Below are positions 25,101 to 35,158 of a DNA stretch of 64,000 nucleotides, one piece after another. The notes under the pieces were generated by a model. That model worked only from the letters and a program-made list of their open reading frames with translations, did no database searches and was not told the DNA's origin. A program made the translations under genes and the position numbers. Every line of letters starts with the position of its first letter. The stretch's first letter is position 1. Origin of the DNA: Phytoseiulus persimilis (Eukaryota; Arthropoda; Arachnida; Mesostigmata; Phytoseiidae); the NCBI GenBank assembly GCA_037576195.1, contig CM075104.1, positions 10,370,211 to 10,434,210 of the forward strand. The letters run 5' to 3'.

Positions 25101-26450
25101 AAGCTGCGTATAATTAGAGGCTGCAACGAACCCTTGAGATTCTAACCAAAATATCGGCCACGAATATACATCTATGCAGTTCGAGACGATTCCCCGGAAC
25201 CGTGTTTATTTGAGCGCTCATAAAACCTGGCCAGCGCAATGATCCGGAATAAGGACAGAAACACAGACGGTTGACCGACCAATCAATGACTCGAAGCAGT
25301 CTATTCAATAAACAGTCCACGCTCGCAGAGCCAGCATCTCGTAAAATTTGTGAAATGCACGCAAACACATATTGTGAGGATTGGGGTCACCTCATTGTTG
25401 AACTGCTCGTTGAATGCTTTCCTCCTCGGTGTCGGTGAAGTTCAACATGTCGCAGTATGGTCACCTGCTTCCGCTGGCCCATTACCTGCCCTGTGAATTC
25501 TTTCCGTTTCCTTCGTTCGGCGACAGGCGCAGCGAGCCGCGAGAGACGACGGCCGGAGTTCAGGAGGTTAATAACGTGCGTCGCTCCGCGGGAACAGCGC
25601 TGTCATCCGACCAGTGGTCGCTGGTTCCAGTATGCGAGTCCCATGAAGCGTTCTGCCGAGTGCGACGTGGTTGCCGTCTTCGGTTCTGGGTGTGCGGGAG
25701 CTCCGACCCTCTCTGCTCGCTGGAATACCTGTTTTCGGTCTAGAATAACTCCTATCAATCTCAATGCTTGTTGTTTAACCTGAGTGAGATGCATACGGCC
25801 TCTATAGCTGATGTAACATCAAACTGGCTGACGCCCCTGGCCGCAACGAAATGCAAGCCACAAGCGCTGGAGGAGGGCTCTATGTTCACAGCTGAGATAC
25901 GATCAGCCAGACGATATCAATCATCACCTCAGGCCACTTTCGCCGAGTTTCTTGAGTTCATCACTCGAGTGCCCGACGTTAATATTCTGAAATGAAAATC
26001 GACCATTTAGTCGCAGGCTGAGACCGGCTTCCGATATCCTGCGAAGGTTCCTCTCGAAGCTGACGGATCACTCGTTGGAGAGTTGGACCTTGAGTCGCAG
26101 CGACTCTCCGATATTCGAGATCATTCCGCAAGGGAGGAGTTCCGTGAGAGCTACATCAATTCAGCGAGGTGAACCCGTCGAGATCCTTTGTCTAGCTATC
26201 TGGAAGGCCGGAGTGTTTACTCCGTCGTGTGGGAAGGAAACCTGGGCTCGGCGTCGACGAACTCAAAGCGTACTCATCCTTCATAAGCCGAAGCTGTTAA
26301 TGAGCTGTGTCGACAAGTGACGGCCGTATCTGAGAAGCGTGTTTGCAGTGGGCTCTGAGCCTCGAGCTGGTTGGCTCACGAGGAGGCTTTGCCAGCCGCC
26401 CTCCCCGCGTGCTCTCACCAGCTCGAACGAATGACGGCCACCTCAACTGG
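19168..26450. other. Gene-free stretch up to the repeat-protein promoter
   Basis: About 7 kb with only short overlapping frames. The longest, 19363-19863 (+, 166 codons), has no recognisable domain. A short CTG run lies at 24530-24551. No tRNA, snRNA or conserved coding block could be supported. Confidence 0.4.
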
Positions 26451-26457
26451 AGAGTGT

Positions 26458-26467
26458 TATATAAAAG
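26458..26467 (+). promoter_or_regulatory. Candidate TATA box of the repeat-protein gene
   Basis: TATATAAAAG lies 211 bp upstream of the ATG at 26669. A start site about 30 bp downstream would fall near 26485-26495, where the sequence reads GCATCACAAG. An arthropod-type initiator TCAGTC at about 26519 is further away than expected. The call rests on sequence alone. Confidence 0.45.
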
Positions 26468-26668
26468 CATAGAGCCTATAGCATCACAAGTTTTCCCATT
26501 GATCGCGAACTCTCGTTCATCAGTCCGCTGCAGCCAGTGAAGTCTCCGTCAGGCGCGTCCGTTGCCGCGGTGAAGTCGGTGTGCGAGACAAGCTTAGGAA
26601 CGTGTCGTGCATTGGATTACCAGCGGAAGAACCGTTCGCATCAGGAGTCGGTTAGCTAGGTTCCAGCC

Positions 26669-28750
26669 ATGGGGTCCGATCAACTGGATCACGGCAAAAT
26701 GCCGATCAAGTCCCCATCGCCACCCGAAGTCGAGAAGTTCGACTCGACGAAGGAGTCCAAAAACAAGCCTGCGAAAAAGTTCGTGAACGACAAACCGCCA
26801 TTATCTTGTTTTCGGTCTGGTGCGATGCGGCCGTTCAAGATCGGCGCCATGCAGATCAACGGCTTCAACATGAACGCCAAGAACAACATCGGCGACATGC
26901 AGAAGTACCTCAAAGAGCGTCGCAAGCAGCTTGCACTCCAGAAACGAGGCAAGAGCCTGGACGCGTCGGTGATGGACATTCAGAACGGCGAGTTCCTGTC
27001 AGCTGAAGAGGCTCTCGTGGAAAATATGAAAAATATCCGAAAACTCAACGAGGCCTACGAAGCTGCCATAAGAGCAGCTCGAAGCCAAGTGGGAACGGTG
27101 GTCAGGGTTCGCAGCCTCGCCGGGGGCGAATGGATCGAAACCCGTGTTGGACGCAACGGCACTCTGATCGAGCTCAGGTTCGGTGGCAAGGGAGAAGTGA
27201 TCGAGGAAACCGTGTTGCGCTCAGTTCCGCGGGTCGGTCAAGTGCTCAAAAGCCAGAAATTAGACAATGGTGAGATGATCGAGACAAGATTCGGGAACAA
27301 TGGTATCCTGATCGAAGCCAGAATCGGAACCGACGGGGAAGTTCTCGAAGAGAGTGTGGTCAACGCCAAAAATCGGGTCGGTGAAGTGATCTCGAGGAAA
27401 GAGCTTGCCTACGGTGAAGTGGTCGAGACCCGCATAGGACAGCAAGGCCGGCTGGTCGAAGTCCGTCTGAACAGCAAGGGAGACATTGTTGAGGAGATCG
27501 TGCTATGTCCGAGTAGCGCCGAGGGTTTGATTGGAACTGTCATCGAAATCAGAAGTCTCCCGACCGGCGAGACCGTCGAAACGCGCATAGGTCGCAATGG
27601 CTCCTTAATTGAAGCTCGCGTTGGCATCAATGGTGAGGTCGTCGAAGAAGTAGTTCTGCGTGAGGTTCCGAAAGTTGGTCATGTACTCAAACTCCAGGCT
27701 CTGGAGAACGGGCAAGTTCTGCAAACACGTTTTGGCAAGGGTGGAATCCTGGTGGAAACTCTGATTGACGCGGATGGGAAAATCATCCACGAATCAGTGG
27801 TCAGTGACAACGGACGCGTCGGAGAGGTTCTGACGAGGAGGGAACTACCTTATGGTGAAGTTGTCGAAACTCGAATCGGACAAAACGGCAGACTCGTAGA
27901 AATGCGACTCGGTATCGGTGGAGAGGTCATCGACGAAGTTGTGCTCCGTCCCGTTCCTCGCGTTGGTGAGGTTCTGAGAAGACGAGTGCTGGACTCAGGT
28001 GACATCGTTCAGACGAGAATCCGAAAGGACGGTAGGCTTGTTGAAGCTCGCTTGTCGGCCGCCGGGGAGGTTCTCGAGGAAACCGTATTGGATACCGCAG
28101 CCTTCGCTGGCGAGGTTCTCAGGGTGATTGAGCTTGGCAACGGCCGGAAAATCGAGACTCGCATCGCAGATGACGGGAAGATCGTGGAAGTGTTCCTCAA
28201 TGCTAACGGAGACGTAATCGATCAAACAGTGCTCGATACAGAAGCGATCGCGGCCTGTCAAGACGTTTCGGAGCTGCTGGAAGAGGCTGAAGCTCCTGTA
28301 GAGATCGTCGCTGAAGCTCGGCACGACTCGGAAGGTGAGGAAGTTCCTGCGAACGAGACGGAAGAACAACGAGCGGAGCGCTTCTCGCGGCGAAGAAAGA
28401 GAACGCCTCCTCCTCTGAACTCGTCCCAAGTGGAGCACATGAGGAAGCAAGCGGCCCAGCAGGAAGCCGAACAGGTGAAGAAAGTTTTCGAGCAATTCAG
28501 ACCCCGAAGCCCGGAAAGGAGCCTCGAGAACAAAATGGACGAGAGACGCTTCAGTGTGATGAAGCTCGAAGTCGAAAACCGTCGAATCGCTGATAGGGCT
28601 GCACGCTTGCGAATGAAAAACGAAGAACTGGAAACCACGAACCGACTCTCGAACGTCATCCTGCCCGAAGGCGTCGAAGGAGTTTCGTCGTTCCGACCCA
28701 CGAAAAAACTGAATCGACCCACGCGCTCTATGTCGATGGTGTTGCACTGA
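26669..28750 (+). CDS. Uncharacterised 693-residue protein with eight 48-51-residue tandem repeats
   Basis: A single uninterrupted exon, with ATG in a strong context (CAGCCATGG). Residues 1-140 are basic, with a Pro/Ser/Lys-rich start and a helical KYLKERRKQLALQKRGK segment. Residues 141-527 are eight tandem repeats: 141-188, 189-236, 237-287, 288-335, 336-383, 384-431, 432-479, 480-527. Each follows the pattern VGxVLxxxxLxxGE, ETRIGxxGxLVE, GEVxEExVL. Repeats 1/4, 2/5 and 3/6 resemble each other more than their neighbours, so a three-repeat block was duplicated. The alternation of hydrophobic strands and G-x-x-G turns predicts a beta-hairpin-rich rod or sheet. Residues 528-600 are acidic then basic (SRRRKR), and about 600-665 are Glu/Lys/Arg-rich and probably coiled coil. 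There is no signal peptide or membrane span, so it is probably intracellular. I recognise no family and assign no function; the basic tails could bind cytoskeleton or nucleic acid, which is speculation. Confidence 0.85.
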   Translation: MGSDQLDHGKMPIKSPSPPEVEKFDSTKESKNKPAKKFVNDKPPLSCFRSGAMRPFKIGAMQINGFNMNAKNNIGDMQKYLKERRKQLALQKRGKSLDASVMDIQNGEFLSAEEALVENMKNIRKLNEAYEAAIRAARSQVGTVVRVRSLAGGEWIETRVGRNGTLIELRFGGKGEVIEETVLRSVPRVGQVLKSQKLDNGEMIETRFGNNGILIEARIGTDGEVLEESVVNAKNRVGEVISRKELAYGEVVETRIGQQGRLVEVRLNSKGDIVEEIVLCPSSAEGLIGTVIEIRSLPTGETVETRIGRNGSLIEARVGINGEVVEEVVLREVPKVGHVLKLQALENGQVLQTRFGKGGILVETLIDADGKIIHESVVSDNGRVGEVLTRRELPYGEVVETRIGQNGRLVEMRLGIGGEVIDEVVLRPVPRVGEVLRRRVLDSGDIVQTRIRKDGRLVEARLSAAGEVLEETVLDTAAFAGEVLRVIELGNGRKIETRIADDGKIVEVFLNANGDVIDQTVLDTEAIAACQDVSELLEEAEAPVEIVAEARHDSEGEEVPANETEEQRAERFSRRRKRTPPPLNSSQVEHMRKQAAQQEAEQVKKVFEQFRPRSPERSLENKMDERRFSVMKLEVENRRIADRAARLRMKNEELETTNRLSNVILPEGVEGVSSFRPTKKLNRPTRSMSMVLH

Positions 28751-29429
28751 TGATCCCGTCGTTTAGGTACTTTCCAATTGTTAGCCGTCGAGCACGTTGC
28801 AGCAGTGCGTATACTTCCGTTGCGCAGGATTTTTCTTCAAAACATCATCCCAGTACAGAAATTCCTCCTCCGAAACCCTGTCAGGCTTTGCACAAAACCG
28901 AATCCAAATCAAAAAAGAAAAAATCTCACATCGCCCTTCCCACTGCTGTGGTTCATTGTTGAAAATAAGTGAGCGGCGAGATATGTTTGGGTTGTTGAAC
29001 GACCCGTTGTTGCCTTCGAGTGATTTGTTACGAACTTGTCGATGCAAGTAGTTCCATCTGATGATAACTGTTCAAGGAATGAAAGGATGTGATGTAGTCT
29101 TGTTGTATTAGTTTGTAAATTGTACATACGATCCCGTTGCTTCCACCCACCACGCTGTCGCGAGTGAATACGCTTCCAAGTACGAACGAGTAGATTCTCC
29201 GATGTTCCCCTGAGGTCTCTGACAGTGACCTCTACAATGGCTCCCCGAATATTCCGAGAAATTTCCCGGAGCGAGTCTCAAGAAAACACCTCCGGTCTTT
29301 TTTCTCATCTGACATTCGATTGGGAATCAGCAACACTCGATTGAAGGTGACGATAATCCGTTGCATCCGTTTGGACGTTTCAGAGTTGTACCACCCCAGC
29401 GCATGCGGTCGACTTGGAATATGCACAAA

Positions 29430-29435
29430 AATAAA
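29430..29435 (+). promoter_or_regulatory. Candidate polyadenylation signal of the repeat-protein gene
   Basis: AATAAA lies about 680 bp after the stop at 28750; a second AATAAA is at 29553-29558. Either would give a 3' UTR of 0.7-0.8 kb. No other gene lies between, so they most likely belong to this gene. Confidence 0.4.
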
Positions 29436-29559
29436 ATAGAAGTTCGACTCTCCTGAGATCTCGTTTTGTTCATTGTTTCATATGGAATCACTGATCGAAT
29501 GACAGGCTGAAGTCGAGACTTTCGTGTTCCGCCAGCCTCTCCGACGAGAGTAAATAAAC

Positions 29560-30977
29560 ACCGAATGTTGTATTGAGCTAATCGGTGACCGAACAACAAG
29601 AGAGCCGAGAGCTACGAAACAACGCCGAGGCGTCCGGAAGGTCATTGCTAAATGAACCGCGAGGTCTCGGAGAGATCGCTGACGTCAACGGCGAAACTGG
29701 GTCCGGCGCAACGATCGCTCGCTGGTTGTTTGCTCGGTTGTGGTTTCCAGGCGGTCACAAATTTTCCATCATTTCAAGAATTTTTGTGTGTCGTTCACTA
29801 ACGAGCGCTTGGGAAGAAATCGGCTGACCGAAGGCAGAGTATCCAGATCGATACTTTTCCCAGAAACTTGTTATGGCTCTTGGAATTACTGTCCTTATTT
29901 CATCGAGGCGGTTATCATACATTCCACCCTGCGAGCAATGTATTTCTTCGGTGTCTTCCGAACGAATACATGCGAGTTTTCGCGACCAAGGGCGGCAACG
30001 GCACAGGACCAATATCAGGAAGTTTGAAGTTTGAGCATGGTCGCACAAGGGGAGATCAGAATGTTCCCAAACGAAGAATGATGATTTCACGACAATAAGG
30101 ATATTTGTAACCTGTCTCCGTGTATTTAGCAGTGAAAATCACAACAATCTCGTTATTGCCTCTCATTTGGATTTCAGCCGAGCTGGATATTATGGATCGG
30201 TCTCCGGATTCCGGTGAATGTTCAAGACATGTATCACTGGCTCGAACGCTCTTCAGCCCCATTAACAATTATCTTCACATTGGGAAAGATGCACATGAGG
30301 AACAGTGTTCCCCATATACGAAATATCGAGCCGTCTCTGAATTCAACCACCCATGAGGAATATTTTGACGCGCTCAGGGTTGCACAGAAGTCTGTAATAC
30401 TTGATGGACACTCATACCTACTGGAATCCATCTCACGAGTCCCGTGAATCTTCGTATTCCTCGGCTGTCGAGCACAGGTTCCGGAAGAAACCACGAAAAA
30501 AATAAGAGCGACACGTCTCTTTGAACGCATTTGCGTTCTGCGGGATCATATTCGGAGCAGCGAAGCTAATGTCTGCTACTTCCATCGAACAAACTGGAAT
30601 CGAGAATCTTCGAATGACCGCAACTGCTCGTGTGAAGAGCGATCCCCAATGCGCTACCCCGAATCTTGTGTCCCTCCTTCAGGTACCCTCCCAGCCGCGG
30701 AGGGGGACATCGCGACGAATAAAACGAATTCGTCTACCGAAAATCATCACCCTCATTCTTCATTGAGAGAGAGAGAAAGCTGAACTCTCACTTTCCGGGG
30801 ATCGTGACAACGAAACAATTGCCATTCTGACCTGTGATAGCTGTCACTGCTGCGTATCTCATCGTCGGGGAACGAAAGCGGGAGGAGCGGAGACGCGTGT
30901 TTGGATTGTGCCGAAGGAACCTGGGTATGGTGTCGAGTGTCGTCGGAATAAACATTTTGTTCTTCGGCATGTATTGT
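29560..30977. other. Intergenic, no gene recognised
   Basis: Between the likely 3' end of the repeat-protein gene and the likely 3' end of the desaturase gene, which point toward each other. Only short frames occur, and a small GA run lies near 30766-30779. Confidence 0.4.
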
Positions 30978-30983
30978 TTATTC
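30978..30983 (-). promoter_or_regulatory. Polyadenylation signal of the desaturase gene
   Basis: AATAAA on the minus strand, about 112 bp beyond the desaturase stop codon at 31095, the usual place for a short animal 3' UTR. Confidence 0.6.
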
Positions 30984-31094
30984 TCTGCTCTTTTCTCCAG
31001 TTGTACCTGGTCGGCCCTCTTCAGCGCTCCTCTCATTTTCGTTAATCTACCTAAAAAAGTGACATTGAAAATCCTATTTACATCTAAATGCTCT

Positions 31095-34000
31095 TCAGTC
31101 TCTGTGTGGAAACACTTCCTCGTAAGGTACTTCTTCGGGGTGCGCATGGTGATGTTGATCATGCGGCTGTCTGTTTTCGATGCTATCGAAACAATCTTTG
31201 GTGCCGTCGCCAGTTCTGAGCATGCGCTTCCTGACAACGTGATTAGGGACAGTTTTCAGATCGTATGCTTGTCCGATGTAAGCCATGGCCTCGATGAAGA
31301 TCGAAGTCAGGTTGATTTTCCAGCCAAGCTCGGATGTGCGGTAGTCCCACGGGAAAGTGTGGTGGTAGTTATGGAATCCTGGAAAGGCAAAGAAATGGTT
31401 TTACCTCACTGACTCCTGACCTGTGGGAGGGGGGATCGGCCGAGGACAAAGAAGTGATTCGAGAAAGAGGAGCGATTCCGTACCTTCGCCAATCGCCACA
31501 AGGGACACGAAAGCGTTTTCGACCGGTGAGATGTTTCTGTCGTACGGTTTGTTACCCCAGATGTGAGCCGCACTGTTAACGAGCCAGGTGAAGTTCAACG
31601 ACATCACGTAACGTGTCATACCGGCCACGAAGAAACCATTCAAGTAGCTTTCTCCGAACAAATAGTACGGCAGCACCATCGGCAAGTAGAAGCAGATGAT
31701 GGCCACCAACGGTATGTAGCATGCCCTCTGGAAACGAATCACGGGGTCCTGCAGAAGATCGGAACAGTCCACGGACTTTCCTTTGAGGAACACCTCCGGG
31801 TGTTTCTTGCACATCAACCAGCCGACATGGGCGAAGAAGAACCCACGGTTCACATTGTGGGGATCGGCATCGGTTTCCGAGTACTTGTGATGAACTCTGT
31901 GGTCCCGAGTCCATTCGTAAAGATCGTTCTGAAAATGAGAACGAGAAGATGAGTTCTGAACTGAGAGATGTGGAACAGACGCTGAAAGGCGCGGGAGCAG
32001 CGATCGAGATCCGTCGGTAACTCAAATCTGAGATCCAACAGCTATCGACGAGCCGGCGCGTGGAATGGAACTGTTCCGGACACGCGTCTGCGGCCCGGGG
32101 CGCAGGGGTGACTGGAGTCGCCCAGATCCACGGGCGTTTTGCGAAGAAAGTCATCGGAAGGAGAGGAACAGCTGCTGCTGCGGCGGCGGCGGCGGGACGG
32201 GCGCAGCAGAATTCTGGGTCTTCGGGTCCGACCGGTTACGGCAGATCCGATGGGCGGGCGCTGCCAGATCCGGAGTCACGGTGAAGCAGACCGTGGCTCG
32301 AATGCTGCCCGAAGATCCGACGATCGTCCAATCTTCAACTTCCACACATCGCCAACTCGGTCTGGACAACGCGTATCATCGGAACTTCCCATCAGACCAA
32401 CATCGGTTCGGGGAATGTTGGTCGAGTTCTGACGACGAGAAGCGCCGCGGCGAAGACAAACTAGCCGAGAAAATCGCTCGCTGCGATTCATCTTTGCGGA
32501 AGCGGACGCCTTGACACCGATTCTCCTATATTGCGGGAGAAGAGTCCGTGCGGTCGCGAAGACAGTCGAGAAAGCCATTCGATGGAAGAGCCACGTAACT
32601 GGTTCTAGCACTCACCTGACAGGCAAGACAGTTGAAGAGCATCAATACGATCCGCAGCGGTAACCGTGCCTTGTACGATTTGTGAGACCAGAGTCGATGG
32701 GCTCCGGCGGTCACTCCGAGCCCCGCGAGTTGTCCAAGCAGGAACGCTGGAACGCGAACACACGAGAACAGTTAGGTGACGCGTATCATGAAGTGAGGTC
32801 TGCGGTGGGATGGGAATATTCCGGAAAAAACACATCTCCTTTCACGTCCCAGAGCCGCGGTCCCTGGACAGGCGGTTCTCCCCTTCGGCGACTTGACCTC
32901 ATAAAGCGGAACTGCGAGTCAGAAACGCGCCAGAACCCCTTCCAGCCTTTCTGTATCAACGATTCGCAGGGCATAATGAGACCACCCGGGAAGTCGGCGC
33001 TGCCCCATGCCAGCTTGGCTGGAACAACTCGCGCGGCAGAAATGGGTCGCGGCTTGGGAGTCAGTTTGCGCGCGGGGTGCTGTTTCTCCGCTGGTTATCG
33101 ACCGTTATCATTTCCTGCTGAAAATTGAACTCTCTTCTCCGTGACCCCATCGCGGAGGCTTGCCTGCCCGGTTAAGGCCGTGCCAGATGCTTTGCCACAA
33201 TGTCACGGATCTTCTGTGAGCGCGTTGCGGACGAAGGGGCAACCAAGTTCATGGTCAAGCCCGTCCTAGAACCGAGTCACCGTGGTAAAAGTTCAACTCC
33301 CCGACCAAGCCGTTCTTTGAATTTCACCGGCTGTCTTCTGTGTTTTTTCGTGAAGAGCTCGTTAATTTTTCTCTAGCTCGGCGTTGTGGATCCGTGATGA
33401 AATCCGCAACGAAGCAAAGAGTGAAATCAGATACTGGGTTTCCGTGGCGAAATCGATGATAGCTAACTGAGCTCGGGTGGCAGAATCAGCGAGCTCTACT
33501 TCACAGGCGATTCGACCACCGGGCGATGTTGAAAAATGTGCCCAGTCAAACTATCTTCGTCTGCAGTAGCAGCGCGCTCTATCGCCCTAATGGCCGAACC
33601 AAACCAAACCGCGGTTCTGACAGAGTGACCCACATTTCGTGGCAAGAGGCCTCGGCGGCAAGCAAGTCAACGATCTTTTGAGGCAGAACACGCAGAAGGA
33701 GGCGAACATTGTTGCCCTTAAGAAATTCGGTCATCGCCAACTTTGGCAGAGGAAGAAGCGGGCGCGAAGCGTCGAAAACGGAATTCTTATCGACGAACAC
33801 CCTCTCATCGGTCGGTGGAGTCCCACGCAGGAAGCGACAGGCGGAATGAAAAAAAAAAATTGAACTCAGGGAAGACGGTCAGGGCCAAGGCTTAGAGGAA
33901 AGGAGAGACTTCTGCCAGCCGATCAGGCGGTTGGTCGAACGGAGTGATCCATCGACTGCCACTTGACGCCGATTCTGTGCTTGACTTTTTTTTTTCATTC

Positions 34001-35116
34001 GACGTGGATGTGAAATCTTGGTTGAGAAATGGGATGTGAATTTCCGATTGTGTTGGATTCGTTAAAGGTCAACGCATTCCAGGAGTGGTTCCCGTGAGGA
34101 AGAACGACCCTGTCGAGCGAATAGCGAAACAGTTCGAAAACATTGTCCAAAAGTCTCATGATGCGGAGATCGGGCGCTTCCTGTTCCAAACAGCTCCGAC
34201 GAACAGAAAGTCGACAACTCGTGAATCAGCTTAACTTCTCGGGCACCGCATCTTCCGAATTCCGGTGACGAATGCAACGAGTTCTCGCGCTTCGAACTCG
34301 TGTCACGCTAGTCCACGATCAGCCGCGATTCTTCCCACAACAGCACTCGGTGCGACCTCGAAATGGGGAGAAAGGATTTCCGCTCGTTCATCTCGCGGCT
34401 CTCCCTGGCGATTCCCAAATCAGCTCCCAAGTTCGACAACGTTGACAAAACTCACTGGCGATGCATCATGGGAAGCCTACGCTTCAGGAAAAGCCTCAGA
34501 TGTGAGAACATCTCGCTTCGGAGAAGATTTGCATTCCAGCAGCAGTATAACGCATGCCGGTATACCGAGCAGAGTCGCCGAAGAAGCGAATCTGGTTCCC
34601 CAGACTTGAGACAGAATTTCCATCCGAGCCGACAAGAAGTGAGGAAGTGATCTCGCGGAATTCTCAGACAGGATTCACGCTACGCTGTTCTACCAATATT
34701 TCGACGGCCAAACGGATGGTAGAATGTGGGGCCGACACTGAATCCGGCTGCTGAATTCAAGATGCTTTTGATCGGAGGTCCCAGCGTTCCATCTCCTACG
34801 AACCGCGATCCCCAACACGACTCAAAGAAACGAAGGCATCGTCCACTCTTTCGTTGCTAGCAAAGGCGATGTTTGTCATCGAAATCAAAAAAAAAAACAC
34901 TCGATTATAATGAAACGTGGGATTTGGATATTACTCACCGAATAACCATGTTTTCCACATGGCATGGAAGAGGGCGAGATACATTCCATAGAACATGGCC
35001 GTGTGAAGAAGCACGAAGATCATGACATTCCTCTTCACAACCTCAGCTTTGAACTCCGGAACGGCGGCCGCATCGCTCGAAGATTGTTTATCCTTGACGT
35101 CTTGGATCGCCTTCAT
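31095..35116 (-). CDS. Acyl-CoA delta-9 desaturase (stearoyl-CoA desaturase family)
   Basis: Coding exons in transcript order: 35116-34939, 32746-32616, 31928-31484, 31378-31095; introns 2192, 687 and 105 bp; phases close to 345 residues, normal for the family. All three histidine boxes that bind the di-iron centre are present: HRLWSH at 76-81, HRVHH at 113-117 and HNYHH at 254-258 (followed by TFPWDYRTSE), plus the extra His in NSAAHIWG (225). Hydrophobic segments fit a four-span ER membrane protein with the boxes on the cytosolic side. It should insert a delta-9 double bond into stearoyl- or palmitoyl-CoA using cytochrome b5 (family knowledge). The ATG at 35116 gives MKAIQDVK; a splice acceptor just upstream (exon border at 35158) suggests a non-coding first exon that I could not find. 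The C-terminus ends in a His-rich tail (QPHDQHHHAHPEE). Which desaturase paralogue this is cannot be told here. Confidence 0.95.
32168..32197. repeat. GCT/GCG trinucleotide run in a desaturase intron
   Basis: A GCT run passes into a GCG run inside the 687-bp intron (31929-32615) of the desaturase gene. It creates an apparent poly-Ala reading on the plus strand that is not coding. Confidence 0.8.
32747..34938 (-). other. Long first coding intron of the desaturase gene
   Basis: At 2192 bp this is by far the longest desaturase intron. It shows no gene of its own; a minus-strand frame at 33579-33800 and a plus-strand frame at 34265-34650 have no recognised domain. Long first introns often carry transcriptional control elements, but none could be read here. 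Confidence 0.6.
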
Positions 35117-35158
35117 AGCCGGTGAGTCCTGACACTGTGCGACGCATACCCGTGATGA

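Noticed and set aside
27995..28747. 250-codon minus-strand frame opposite the repeat protein
   Set aside because: Antisense of a repetitive coding sequence; the plus-strand repeats show clear protein-level periodicity and a good Kozak ATG.
30834..31412. 192-codon plus-strand frame opposite the last desaturase exon
   Set aside because: It overlaps the exon that encodes the HNYHH box and the desaturase 3' UTR and has no family match.
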